Part shown: positions 1 to 7,033 of the stretch, one piece after another
How positions within the stretch are numbered: position 1 is the first letter of the stretch
Layout: every line of letters begins with the position of its first letter
NCBI GenBank assembly: GCA_047618505.1
Contig: JBLHLB010000195.1
Span: 1-7,713 of the forward strand
Reading direction: 5' to 3'
Source: JBLHLB01 sp047618505
GTDB lineage: Bacteria; Planctomycetota; UBA1135; GCA-002686595
DNA: 7,713 nucleotides
Translations under genes and position numbers: made by a program
The notes under the pieces: model-generated
Database searches by the model: none
Told to the model about the DNA's origin: nothing
What the model saw: only the letters and a program-made list of their open reading frames with translations

Positions 1-1197
1 GCGAGGGCCCAACAGCTAGCCCTGCTCGCGCGCCTTCAAGAACCTGTGAACAGCGCTGTCGAAGCCATCGAGAAGGCACAGTCCGACGCAGAATTCCTGC
101 GCGCTAAGGAAAACCTTCTGGCCCTCGGGCCCGAAGCCGCGCCCCTGATGGTGAAGTTCCTCACCCCTGGAGATAACGCCACCAGCAGCATGTTCCGTCG
201 GGCCAGCACCGTGGGCGATGTCCTAGCAGGCTGGGGCGCGCCGGGAATCTCCCGCGATCTCTTCGCCATGGCCCGCAGCAAGGACAAAGACACTCGCCAC
301 CAGGCCCTGCGAGTTCTTCCGTACATTTCCGATCGAATCCAAGTGCGCACCGTTCTGGCCGAGTTCCTTGCCGGGGATGACCGCCAGGGTCGACTCGATG
401 GCGCCCAGGGCCTGGCGCAGTTGGCCAAGACCGGCGACACCGCAAGTATCAGCCCCCTGCGCGGCCTGCTCTTCGCCGAAGATACCGACCTGATCAACAT
501 AGCCCTTGAGACCTTGGCGTTCGTCGGCGACACGCAGGCTGAACCCCAGGTTCGGGAAATTGCCAAGTCCGCATCGCGGGCCGCTGCGACAGCAAATTCC
601 CTCCTGTCCTACTACCAGATCATCGGCCGTGAACAACGGGCTGCGATCGCCGCAGACCTCGTGAGCGTTTCCGCAAGGTCGGGTCTTTCCCTGGCAGCTC
701 GTCGCATTCTACTTGAGCTGGTCGTCGACCTTGAACCGCCCCTTGTGCGCGAACTCAAGCTTCTCTTTGAACCGCTCCTGGATAACGCTGCTCCCCTGGT
801 GCAGGACGAGGCTCGTATCTGCCTGGCGCTGCTTGGTGATCGCTCGGCGGAGCGCGAACTGGAGCGCAAGTACGACGACGACATCAAGCGAAGTCCGTTT
901 GTTCCCGCCTTCATAGAGGCGCGCGCCGCCATCAAGTTGCGCCTGGGGGAATACGGCGATGCATCCCGGGACTACCAAACGGGCGTCGACATGCGCCTTG
1001 CCGGAGACATGAACGTTCCCCGACTTCTCTATGTCGAGCTGGCTCGGGCCTATTGCCTAAACGGCAAGATCAAGCAGTCCCGGGATGCCCTGGGCAACGC
1101 CTTCCTCTCGGCCGGGCAACGTCGCGCCACGCGTGAAGACGAGGACTTCCGCGCCCTGTTGGAGCACTCGCGCTACGGCAAGATCCTTCGGGACTGA
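1..1197 (+). CDS. HEAT-repeat / TPR-like helical repeat protein, 5' end outside the window
   Basis: The frame is open from the first base of the window with no stop upstream, so the gene probably begins outside. A GTG at 46 is the first in-window start candidate but has no convincing ribosome binding site, and the residues before it (ending LLARLQEPV) read as normal protein. Numbered from that GTG (383 aa), residues about 20 to 265 are alanine- and leucine-rich paired helices of HEAT type, for example around DTRHQALRVL, RLDGAQGLAQL and DEARICLALLGD. Residues about 287 to 355 look like two TPR units (EARAAIKLRLGEYGDASRDY and YVELARAYCLNGKIKQSRDA), and the tail EDFRALLEHSRYGKIL is typical of the end of TPR proteins. 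Such proteins act as interaction scaffolds; no catalytic motif is visible and the specific function is unknown. It converges on the phosphatase gene and is probably not part of the polysaccharide operon. Confidence 0.8.
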   Translation, partial: ARAQQLALLARLQEPVNSAVEAIEKAQSDAEFLRAKENLLALGPEAAPLMVKFLTPGDNATSSMFRRASTVGDVLAGWGAPGISRDLFAMARSKDKDTRHQALRVLPYISDRIQVRTVLAEFLAGDDRQGRLDGAQGLAQLAKTGDTASISPLRGLLFAEDTDLINIALETLAFVGDTQAEPQVREIAKSASRAAATANSLLSYYQIIGREQRAAIAADLVSVSARSGLSLAARRILLELVVDLEPPLVRELKLLFEPLLDNAAPLVQDEARICLALLGDRSAERELERKYDDDIKRSPFVPAFIEARAAIKLRLGEYGDASRDYQTGVDMRLAGDMNVPRLLYVELARAYCLNGKIKQSRDALGNAFLSAGQRRATREDEDFRALLEHSRYGKILRD

Positions 1198-1210
1198 TGC
1201 GCAAGGGCTA

Positions 1211-1225
1211 GGGTCCCGGAGACCT
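1211..1225. terminator. Weak hairpin between convergent genes, possible terminator
   Basis: A short inverted repeat GGGTC/GACCT (five pairs, one of them G-T on the plus strand) with a five-base loop lies in the 30-base gap between the convergent HEAT/TPR and phosphatase genes, followed on the plus strand by TCTTTAGTT. The position suits a bidirectional terminator, but the stem is short and there is no real T tract. This is a weak call. Confidence 0.2.
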
Positions 1226-1227
1226 CT

Positions 1228-1968
1228 TTAGTTGGTTGCGTAGGCGTCGGCTGCAGGCACAAAAACGAACTCATCCCGCTCCGGGCAATAGGCGGTCAAC
1301 TTGCCGCCGTAAACACAGCCGGTGTCGAGGCCAAGTGCAACGATCTGCCCATCTACCTTGCGCACCAGGGGCTCCTCATTTGGGGTGTGGCCAAAGAGAA
1401 CCAATTCCGGTCCGCGGTAGCGTTCGTACCAGAGCAAGGAGCGCAATCCGCGCAGGCGCGGCGAGTAGACCAATTCCTTGGGGCCACAGGTCATCGGATC
1501 GCGTTTCGGCGGGATGCCCGCGTGTACAACCAACCAAGCTCGCCCATCGGGGGTCTGCCCCGCGTTTTCGATCATGTCGGACTTAAGGACATAGCCTGCA
1601 TGTCCCTGAAGGAAGACCAGCAGCTCACCCAGCTGTGCCGCTGGTGCCACCAAAGGACGTCGACCATCGCCGACCAGGTCTTCGACGGTCATCGGGGGAA
1701 AACTAGTGCGCAGGGGCGGCCGATCTGAACCATCCGCGAGGGACGGCGCCAGACCAACGCGTTGAAGCATGGCTAGCTCGTGGTTGCCCAGAACAAACTG
1801 CACACCGTGTTCACGCATCAACTGCACCACGCCCCAGGCGTCGGGTCCACGGTGAAAGAGGTCCCCGACCACGACAGCTTGATCGGTGGGCTCTAGATCA
1901 AGCGCACCGAGCAGCTGTCCAAGTTCTACGGCGCAGCCGTGAACATCGCCAATAATCCAGGTGGCCAT
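1228..1968 (-). CDS. ApaH-like / PPP-family metallophosphatase
   Basis: A 246-residue protein starting at ATG 1968 with the full set of calcineurin-like metallophosphoesterase motifs in order: GDVHG (7-11), GDLFHRG (35-41), GNHE (61-64), VVHAGI (147-152) and FGHT (192-195), followed by LDTGCVYGG (214-222), which is typical of ApaH and PrpA-type enzymes. The motif Asp, His and Asn residues expected to bind two metal ions are all present. The second motif has His where protein phosphatases have Asp (GDxxDRG); E. coli ApaH also departs from Asp here (GDLVARG), so this leans towards the symmetrical dinucleoside tetraphosphatase branch, which cleaves Ap4A-type nucleotides, rather than a Ser/Thr protein phosphatase. 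The substrate cannot be settled from sequence. No signal peptide is seen, so it is cytoplasmic. It lies 113 bases downstream of a glycosyltransferase gene, with a minisatellite between, so co-transcription is possible but not shown. The ribosome binding site is weak. Confidence 0.9.
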   Translation of the reverse strand: MATWIIGDVHGCAVELGQLLGALDLEPTDQAVVVGDLFHRGPDAWGVVQLMREHGVQFVLGNHELAMLQRVGLAPSLADGSDRPPLRTSFPPMTVEDLVGDGRRPLVAPAAQLGELLVFLQGHAGYVLKSDMIENAGQTPDGRAWLVVHAGIPPKRDPMTCGPKELVYSPRLRGLRSLLWYERYRGPELVLFGHTPNEEPLVRKVDGQIVALGLDTGCVYGGKLTAYCPERDEFVFVPAADAYATN

Positions 1969-1983
1969 GGCTCAGTGAATCGC

Positions 1984-2055
1984 GACGTTGCGTCCACGGG
2001 AGACGTTGCGTCCACGGGAGACGTTGCGTCCACGGGAGACGTCGCATCTCCGAGA
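1984..2055. repeat. 18-base minisatellite: three perfect copies plus one degenerate copy
   Basis: The unit GACGTTGCGTCCACGGGA occurs three times without a mismatch (1984-2001, 2002-2019, 2020-2037). A fourth copy at 2038-2055 matches at about 13 of 18 positions. The array fills more than half of the 113-base gap between the glycosyltransferase stop and the phosphatase start, so it lies in the phosphatase leader if the two are co-transcribed. Because 18 is a multiple of three, the array is open in several frames, but no convincing gene covers it. Confidence 0.9.
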
Positions 2056-2081
2056 GGGGATGTGGTAGTAAGAGCGAAGCT

Positions 2082-3284
2082 TCACGATTCCAAGGACTTC
2101 GAGGGTTGGGCGACGGAGTCGTGCTGGAGATGTGGCGCCAGAATGTGTGGCCAGGTATCACCGACCAGCTCCCGATAGACCCCCAGGGTTCGACGGATCA
2201 CTATTTCTTCGCTGAAGCGTTCGATCACCCGACGCCTGCCGCGTTCCCCCATGCGCCTACGCAGTTCGGGATCGCGGAGCAACTTCCCCAGGGCCTCCGC
2301 AATCGCCTCGGGGTTGGAGGGCGGCACCAGGTATCCGTTCTCGCCGTCGACGACAGCGTCACGACATCCGGGCACGTCCGTCGTGACAATCGGGCGCCCG
2401 GCCGCCGCCGCCTCAAGCAACACCATCGGAACACCCTCGCGATAGACACTGGGCAGGGTCAAGATACTGGCACGCTCGAGCAATCCTGGCATGTCCTCGG
2501 TCTCGCCAATCCACTGGGCAATTCCCTGGGCGGACCACTCCCCCAACTTGGACTCGGAAATGGAACGGGGATTGTCCGGATGGGTGCGACCGGCCAGGAC
2601 AAGTCGTAGGGGCATGCCCTCTTGCCGCAGGCTCTCCACTGCCTTCACTGTGTCGCCAACGCCCTTGCTCCAGAGCATGCGCGAGGCGTGAACGATCAGC
2701 GGTGCGGCTCCGTCGAGGGCTTCCGGACGCTGACGGAATCGATCGGTGTTGACGCCGGAGCCCGGGACCAAAGTGATGTCATCCGCTTCAGCAAGACCGC
2801 GCGAAACCAGGTGATCGCGGTCCTCCTTGTTCTGCACTAGGACCCGCACTCCGGGGCCGCGTAACACACGGGCATAGGCGCGCTCTACGCTCCAGCGCAG
2901 GAGCCTGCGTCGCACGCCACCATCCACAAAGGCATGGCCTAGGCCTGTCACCGCATTAACTATAGAGGGGACACCGGCGCGTCGGGCAGCCAACGTGCCG
3001 TAGAAAATGGGCAAGAAGGAAACGTGGTGCACCAGGTCCGGCTTCACTTCCCGATAGAGTCGAGTGAGTCTGCGTAGGAGGGCTAGGTTCCTGACCTGAT
3101 CCCCCACCCGGCGCGAGAAACACAGCTCGCGTACTTCGAAACCCTCCGCCTCAATATCCGCCAACTTCCCCCCGTCACGGGTAGCAACAACAACCTGGCA
3201 TCCCGCATCACGGGCGGCACGAGCAAGGGCCACACGGTGCGAAAGGAAGTACCAGTCGTCCGTAACTAGAAAAAGGACCTTCAC
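2082..3284 (-). CDS. GT4-family glycosyltransferase (GT-B fold)
   Basis: A retaining GT-B glycosyltransferase that should transfer a sugar from a nucleotide-sugar donor during polysaccharide repeat-unit assembly at the cytoplasmic face; donor and acceptor are unknown. I chose the GTG at 3284 (400 aa), because the product then begins VKVLFLVTDDWYFLSHR, the usual family N-terminus. A TTG at 3317 would add 11 unrelated residues and directly follows an in-frame stop. Neither start has a strong ribosome binding site. The N-terminal domain (1 to about 170) holds acceptor-side features, including HHVSFLPIFYGTLAARRAGVP. The C-terminal domain has PGSGVN (174-179), the SRMLWSKGV strand-helix (201-209) and the donor-binding E-x7-E motif EGVPMVLLE (283-291), followed by AAAGRPIVTTDVPGCRD. 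The length is normal. It follows the Wzc-like gene by 92 bases on the same strand. Confidence 0.92.
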   Translation of the reverse strand: MKVLFLVTDDWYFLSHRVALARAARDAGCQVVVATRDGGKLADIEAEGFEVRELCFSRRVGDQVRNLALLRRLTRLYREVKPDLVHHVSFLPIFYGTLAARRAGVPSIVNAVTGLGHAFVDGGVRRRLLRWSVERAYARVLRGPGVRVLVQNKEDRDHLVSRGLAEADDITLVPGSGVNTDRFRQRPEALDGAAPLIVHASRMLWSKGVGDTVKAVESLRQEGMPLRLVLAGRTHPDNPRSISESKLGEWSAQGIAQWIGETEDMPGLLERASILTLPSVYREGVPMVLLEAAAAGRPIVTTDVPGCRDAVVDGENGYLVPPSNPEAIAEALGKLLRDPELRRRMGERGRRRVIERFSEEIVIRRTLGVYRELVGDTWPHILAPHLQHDSVAQPSKSLES

Positions 3285-3322
3285 GTGCCCAAGAGGGTAG
3301 GGCAGGGCGCGCCTCAATCAAG

Positions 3323-3346
3323 GGGCTGCAGTCCCGGTAGCTGCCC
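3323..3346 (-). other. Intercistronic hairpin between the Wzc-like gene and the glycosyltransferase gene
   Basis: GGGCTGC (3323-3329) pairs with GCTGCCC (3340-3346): six pairs and one T-T mismatch around a ten-base loop. It lies after the Wzc-like stop (3377) and about 40 bases before the glycosyltransferase start. No T tract follows on the minus strand, so it would be an mRNA processing or attenuation structure rather than a full terminator, if it matters at all. Confidence 0.3.
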
Positions 3347-3376
3347 GAGTTTCCCGAACTCCGAGCGAGAGGTGGT

Positions 3377-5677
3377 TTAGGAGGCGTTCAGAACAACGCC
3401 GAGAATTCGGGCACCGACCCGTCGCAGGGCCGCCGCGGTCTCTACGACATCAGCTTCACCGACCTTACCGGCGCGGGCCAGGAGCAGGACCCCATCGGCG
3501 CTTCGACAGATGGCCAGGGCGTCCGCAGAGTCCCCCACGGCGGGTGCGTCAAAGAGCACGCGGTCCCAGCGCTTGCCCGCCTGGGCCAGGAACGCTTCCT
3601 GCTGGCCCGCATCGACCTGATCCGCGAGGGAGAGATCTCCCCCCAGGGTGAGCAGGTCCAGCTCGTCCACGCCTGCGGACTGTGCAGAGATCTCCGGGGA
3701 ATTACCCCCGAGTCCGAACTCGCCACTTTTCTCACTTTTGAGCCCCAGGCCCTTGGCCAGTTGATGGCGACGGGTATCGGCGTCCACCAGGAGCACGCGT
3801 TCACCGCTGGCCACGAGGGCAAAGGCTAGGTTGGCGACCACGCGCGTACGCCCCTCAGAGCGACGAGTGGATGTAACGGCGATGGAGAAGCAGCCCCCGG
3901 CCTCCGAAGCCCTCTGTAGCAGGCTAAGGCGCAGGGCGCGAATGTCGTCGGCAGCACGTCCATCGGGGGCATCCCGCGAAGGTAGCCAGCGCTGAAAACG
4001 GCGCCTCTTGATCGACGCAAGAACGGGCGCTCCGGCCAGCTCAGCCAGACGCGTGACCGTCACGATCGGCCGCTTCAATTCGAGGAAGAATCCCACGATA
4101 GAGCCAAAGGCGAGCCCAAGGATTAGGCCGATCGCAAGATTGAGTCTCAAGGACGGGCGATCCCGCAGGAGCGGGATCACCGCTCGATCCAGGACTTCAG
4201 CGTCAGCAGTCGTGGCCGCCAGACGCAGGTTTGCGTCCTCGAGCTGTCCCCTGAAGAAGATCTGGATTTGACTCAGGGTCATGACGCTGCGTTCGTGGCG
4301 CGCAAATTCCAGCTGCGCCTGGGGCAGCTTGGCCAAATCCGCCTCGAAGTCCTCAGCGATCAGGGCCAGGTCCGCCGCAGCCCGACGCTGTTCATCGATG
4401 CGACCACGCAGGGTATAGGAGACTCCTTCGAGGCGGGTCTGGATCTGAACTCGAACAGCTTTTAGCGCAGGCCACTCATCGTTGTAGATCGCGCTCAGGC
4501 CCTCACGTTCGGCCACGAGGAACGACAACGGCTCCACCATGCTGCCTTCGAAGACCTGAGATGCATCGATGGCTAGGAGATCTTCATCGCTCAACTCGCC
4601 GTTCTTGATCGTCGCCAACAAAGCGGCGAGGCTGTCCGCCGTGAAGGTCGCGCGCGTGCGCTCAAGCTCCACGCTACTGAGCACTTCCACGAGGGCCAGG
4701 GCCGACTCTGGCAGGGCGCTCGGGCCGGTGTCCATACCCCACAGGAGCGCATCTTCCTCCGCCTGGGCGAGGTCTAGTCCAATGCGTTCAATCTCGTTCT
4801 CAAGGTAGGTGATTGAACGTGTTGTCTCCCCCTCTGAATGCTGCTGGCGCGAGACAATGAACTCCTCCAACAGGCGATTGACCAATTCCGTGGAGTACTC
4901 CGGTGAGGGACCGTAGTAGGTCAGGCCAAGGACGCTCGTTCCGCGACCGATCTCCTCAACATGAAGAACGTCCATGAGGTTCTCGACGGCAGTCCGAAGG
5001 GTCTGACCGCCGAGGAGAAAAGTGCGACCGGTGAGGTCACCCCCGGGCCGCAGGATGAAGCTGGCCCCCTTGAAGTCCAGGGTCTCTCCGTCAACGAGGG
5101 CGAATTCGATCGTCTGTGGATCAAAGAAGCGATTGAAACCGATTCGCACTCGATCCTCCCCCAGGAACGTCACCCGAAAGAGCCCCTCGAAGTTCAAGGG
5201 AAAGTCCCAGCGCGTCACCTCTGCCTCTAGTCCCCCAGATGTCGGAGCTGATGTCGGAGCTGCCCCCACTTCGGAGAACCCGAGCTTGCGCTTGAGCCCC
5301 GCCAGGATCGAAGTCGCGTCGTCATCCAGGAGAACCGTCAGAAGATCGTCGTCATTTTCAACCGTCGCATCCGGCCCAGCCAACACGCGCCGCAGGAAGG
5401 AGCGCGAAAGGATGCGCTCAATGTCCGCCGCGACAACCGATGACCCACCGGACAAGGCTGACAGCCCCGGGATTCCCACCAGGCTCGCAAGGGAAGACGG
5501 CACGCCATCTGGACTCTTCAGCAGGATCTTCGCCTCCGCCTTAAAGGATGGCCGCGCGAAGAGGGTAAAGACCGCTGCTGCGACCAAGCCCAGGCATACG
5601 CAGAATGCCAGTACACCAGCACGTCGGCGGCCGGCGGCCAGCACGTCCGCCAGGGTTATGTCACCGGTGACGCCCAC
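3377..5677 (-). CDS. Wzc-like polysaccharide co-polymerase fused to a degenerate BY-kinase domain
   Basis: A 766-residue inner-membrane protein of the PCP-2a (Wzc/ExoP) type, which sets polymer length and couples synthesis to the Wza exporter. It has a short cytoplasmic N-terminus, TM1 at about 21-41, a large periplasmic region with long helical segments (about 280-490), an IPLLRDRPS stretch (501-509) resembling the proline-rich Wzz motif, TM2 at about 511-532, then a cytoplasmic ATPase-like domain. In that domain Walker A' (LLVDADTRR, 629-637) and Walker B (VLFDAPAV, 707-714) are recognisable, but the P-loop reads TSTRRSEGRT (602-611): the catalytic lysine is Arg610 and the usual PG before EGK is replaced by RS. 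The protein ends at GVVLNAS with no C-terminal tyrosine cluster, unlike autophosphorylating Wzc. It is therefore probably a pseudokinase. The GTG start overlaps the exporter stop (TAGTG) and has a GGAG site 8 bases upstream. ALPESALA and an APTSAPTS repeat lie in the periplasmic part. Confidence 0.92.
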   Translation of the reverse strand: MGVTGDITLADVLAAGRRRAGVLAFCVCLGLVAAAVFTLFARPSFKAEAKILLKSPDGVPSSLASLVGIPGLSALSGGSSVVAADIERILSRSFLRRVLAGPDATVENDDDLLTVLLDDDATSILAGLKRKLGFSEVGAAPTSAPTSGGLEAEVTRWDFPLNFEGLFRVTFLGEDRVRIGFNRFFDPQTIEFALVDGETLDFKGASFILRPGGDLTGRTFLLGGQTLRTAVENLMDVLHVEEIGRGTSVLGLTYYGPSPEYSTELVNRLLEEFIVSRQQHSEGETTRSITYLENEIERIGLDLAQAEEDALLWGMDTGPSALPESALALVEVLSSVELERTRATFTADSLAALLATIKNGELSDEDLLAIDASQVFEGSMVEPLSFLVAEREGLSAIYNDEWPALKAVRVQIQTRLEGVSYTLRGRIDEQRRAAADLALIAEDFEADLAKLPQAQLEFARHERSVMTLSQIQIFFRGQLEDANLRLAATTADAEVLDRAVIPLLRDRPSLRLNLAIGLILGLAFGSIVGFFLELKRPIVTVTRLAELAGAPVLASIKRRRFQRWLPSRDAPDGRAADDIRALRLSLLQRASEAGGCFSIAVTSTRRSEGRTRVVANLAFALVASGERVLLVDADTRRHQLAKGLGLKSEKSGEFGLGGNSPEISAQSAGVDELDLLTLGGDLSLADQVDAGQQEAFLAQAGKRWDRVLFDAPAVGDSADALAICRSADGVLLLARAGKVGEADVVETAAALRRVGARILGVVLNAS
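5238..5261 (-). repeat. 12-base tandem repeat inside the Wzc-like gene, encoding APTS twice
   Basis: GATGTCGGAGCT occurs twice head to tail (5238-5249, 5250-5261). On the coding strand it gives a small Ala/Pro/Thr/Ser linker (residues about 140-147) in the periplasmic domain. It is in frame, so copy-number change would alter only linker length. Confidence 0.85.
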
Positions 5678-6483
5678 TACAGTCGCTCCAACGTCGCGGC
5701 CTGGAGACCGAGTCCCAGGGTGCTTGAGATGCCCTGGATAAGCGGCAGGATATCGCGCACTGCTTCGGACACATTGGCCCAGTCGCGACGACCAACAAAA
5801 ATCAAGTCACCGGCCTCCACGGGCATGGCTAGCAACATGTCGAGTTCATCGGCGTTGATCAGGATAAGGGGCTCGTCCTCGCGCCCAACCCGGAGCCAGG
5901 CTACATCTTCGCGGTTAGCGAAGGAGTTAAAGCCCCCGCCGATCCCGATGGCCTCAAGAATGTTTGTCGGCCTCCTGAGCGGGAAGGAACCGGGCTTCTT
6001 GACTGCCCCGAAGACAAAGATGCGCTTTGAGCCGTTCTCGACCACTGCAACATCCACACGGGGAGCCTTGATGTACGGCAGGAGCCTCTGTTCCACAAGG
6101 CGACTAACCTCCGTCGGCGTCAGTCCCATGACCTCCAGGTCTCCGATGAGCGGTAACTGGATGCTGCCGTCGCCCTGGATCGGAGATCCGCTCAAGCCAT
6201 CGCGTAAGAGCATCGAGGAGAGCTGCGGGTGGTCAAAGACATTGACGCGCAGGACGTCACCGGGACCGAGGGTCTGCACCCAGGTCGCCTCACGCGCAAA
6301 GCCCTCAACCGGCGGCTGGATCTCTTCGTCCTCCCCTTCGTGTCGCAGCACCTCCGGCGGTGACGACCCACAGGAGGCGCCCCACATCACAAGTACCAAG
6401 AGCAACAACTGGTTCCAGACGGCGATCCCGGTGGCCGAGCCATGGGCTCCCCGGGTCGAGCAATGATGAGATGTCGTGGGCAT
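5677..6483 (-). CDS. Wza-type outer-membrane polysaccharide export lipoprotein
   Basis: A polysaccharide export protein that should form the outer-membrane channel for polymer made with the Wzc-like partner encoded next. From ATG 6483 it is 268 aa. A hydrophobic stretch (NQLLLLVLVMWGASC) ends in a lipobox-like GASC with Cys38 as the probable lipidated residue; Gly at -3 is not ideal. The poly-export domain begins at GPGDVLRVNVFDHP (about 73-86) and continues through DGSIQLPLIGDLEVMGLT. A single SLBB domain follows (about 154-199: IFVFGAVKKPGSFPL, ILEAIGIGGGF). The C-terminal helix (SEAVRDILPLIQGISSTLG) may be the amphipathic membrane-spanning segment. E. coli Wza is longer and has two SLBB domains, so this is a short form. 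The start is uncertain: the frame stays open upstream to a TTG at 6657, with an ATG at 6558, but those residues do not look like a signal peptide and include a tandem repeat. No strong ribosome binding site supports any of them. Confidence 0.9.
   Translation of the reverse strand: MPTTSHHCSTRGAHGSATGIAVWNQLLLLVLVMWGASCGSSPPEVLRHEGEDEEIQPPVEGFAREATWVQTLGPGDVLRVNVFDHPQLSSMLLRDGLSGSPIQGDGSIQLPLIGDLEVMGLTPTEVSRLVEQRLLPYIKAPRVDVAVVENGSKRIFVFGAVKKPGSFPLRRPTNILEAIGIGGGFNSFANREDVAWLRVGREDEPLILINADELDMLLAMPVEAGDLIFVGRRDWANVSEAVRDILPLIQGISSTLGLGLQAATLERL
5686..5689 (-). promoter_or_regulatory. Ribosome binding site and TAGTG stop-start overlap of the Wzc-like gene
   Basis: GGAG on the minus strand sits 8 bases before the GTG at 5677. 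The exporter stop TAG (5679-5677) shares its last G with that GTG, an arrangement that usually means translational coupling of the exporter and chain-length regulator. It fixes the start of the Wzc-like protein. Confidence 0.75.
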
Positions 6484-6680
6484 AGTGCACCGAGTCCGCG
6501 ACCCACTGCCGATGGAGACAGGGGCGGCAAGATTGGGGTCCGCAAGATTGGAGTCCATCGCGGGACACGGTTCCACCCAAAAGATCCGCGCGCCCAGCGT
6601 CGGAGCCCATTTGACTTCGCCCGACAGCCAACCCGGGGCTCGCGATGGAATTCGCAAAGTCCCTTGGGCAGTTTTTAAGG
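6484..6680. other. Leader region upstream of the export lipoprotein gene
   Basis: About 200 bases without a convincing gene lie between the glycosyltransferase remnant and the exporter start. The stretch would carry a promoter or leader for the export/chain-length pair if they have their own. It contains a 15-base tandem duplication and an AT-richer patch (TTAAAAACT on the minus strand near 6667-6677). I could not identify a confident -35/-10 pair or operator. Confidence 0.5.
6527..6556. repeat. 15-base tandem duplication upstream of the export lipoprotein gene
   Basis: GCAAGATTGGGGTCC (6527-6541) is followed directly by GCAAGATTGGAGTCC (6542-6556), 14 of 15 bases identical. It falls in the open frame upstream of the chosen exporter start, where it would encode a repeated NLAD-type pentapeptide. 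More likely it is untranslated leader. Confidence 0.85.
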
Positions 6681-6962
6681 TCAGGATCCTCGATCGCCGG
6701 CAAGCTCTTCCCAGAGGCTCACGTAACGGTCCACATTCGCGCCGATTGAGTGCTGCCCGAGCATGTGCGCGCGGCCCAGCTCCCCCAGGCGAATTCGCCC
6801 ACTGGCACCCAAACGAATGACTTCGGCGGGGGCGTCGCGTAAAGCGACAGCGTCCCCCACGGGGACAACGCGCCCGGCATCATCAACGACGAATCGGGAG
6901 TCCCCCGCATTGGTTGAGACACTGGGCGTTCCACAGGCCAGGGCTCCCCCGAGGTCCTTAGG
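6681..6962 (-). pseudogene. C-terminal remnant of a GT4 glycosyltransferase paralogous to its upstream neighbour
   Basis: The minus strand encodes about 93 residues ending at TGA 6681 that align without gaps to the last third of the adjacent glycosyltransferase (7180-7713). Shared blocks are ALACGTP, AGDS, AGRVV, VGD, ML, SIG and RYVSLWEEL, with roughly half the residues identical. Similarity stops abruptly near 6962, just before where the E-x7-E donor motif should begin (EGFPNVLGE in the neighbour). The second Glu of that motif has become Gly (DLGGALACG). Upstream in the same frame a stop appears at 6996-6998, and the other frames show no glycosyltransferase sequence, so the N-terminal three quarters are missing. 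There is no plausible start codon with a ribosome binding site, and a fragment this small lacks donor and acceptor sites, so it is judged nonfunctional. It probably marks a former tandem glycosyltransferase gene cut by a deletion. Confidence 0.8.
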
Positions 6963-7033
6963 GGCCCGGGACCCTGAGTTCAGCGCCGGACAGTGCTACG
7001 CCACCGCTTTTGGGTTCCTCGGGGCACGGTGTT

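Noticed and set aside
36..935. Long minus-strand open frames opposite the HEAT/TPR gene
   Set aside because: Arg/Ser-rich antisense shadows typical of high-GC coding DNA; the plus frame has clear helical-repeat protein.
1984..2055. CRISPR array
   Set aside because: The 18-base units are directly adjacent with no unique spacers and no cas genes are present.
1898..2161. Minus-strand frame with LPWTQR repeated three times
   Set aside because: It arises only because the 18-base minisatellite is a multiple of three; it overlaps two real genes in other frames and has no ribosome binding site.
5022..6466. Plus-strand open frames of about 240 codons opposite the Wzc-like and export genes
   Set aside because: Low-complexity Arg/Ser/Pro composition with no domain signature; the minus strand carries recognisable protein families.
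6620..6680. Sigma-54-like or sigma-70-like promoter upstream of the exporter
   Set aside because: No GG-N10-GC or spaced -35/-10 pair good enough to support; the AT-rich patch alone is not evidence.
6305..6703. Minus-strand 132-codon frame overlapping the exporter 5' end
   Set aside because: Composition unlike a real protein, and it overlaps the well-supported exporter in another frame.
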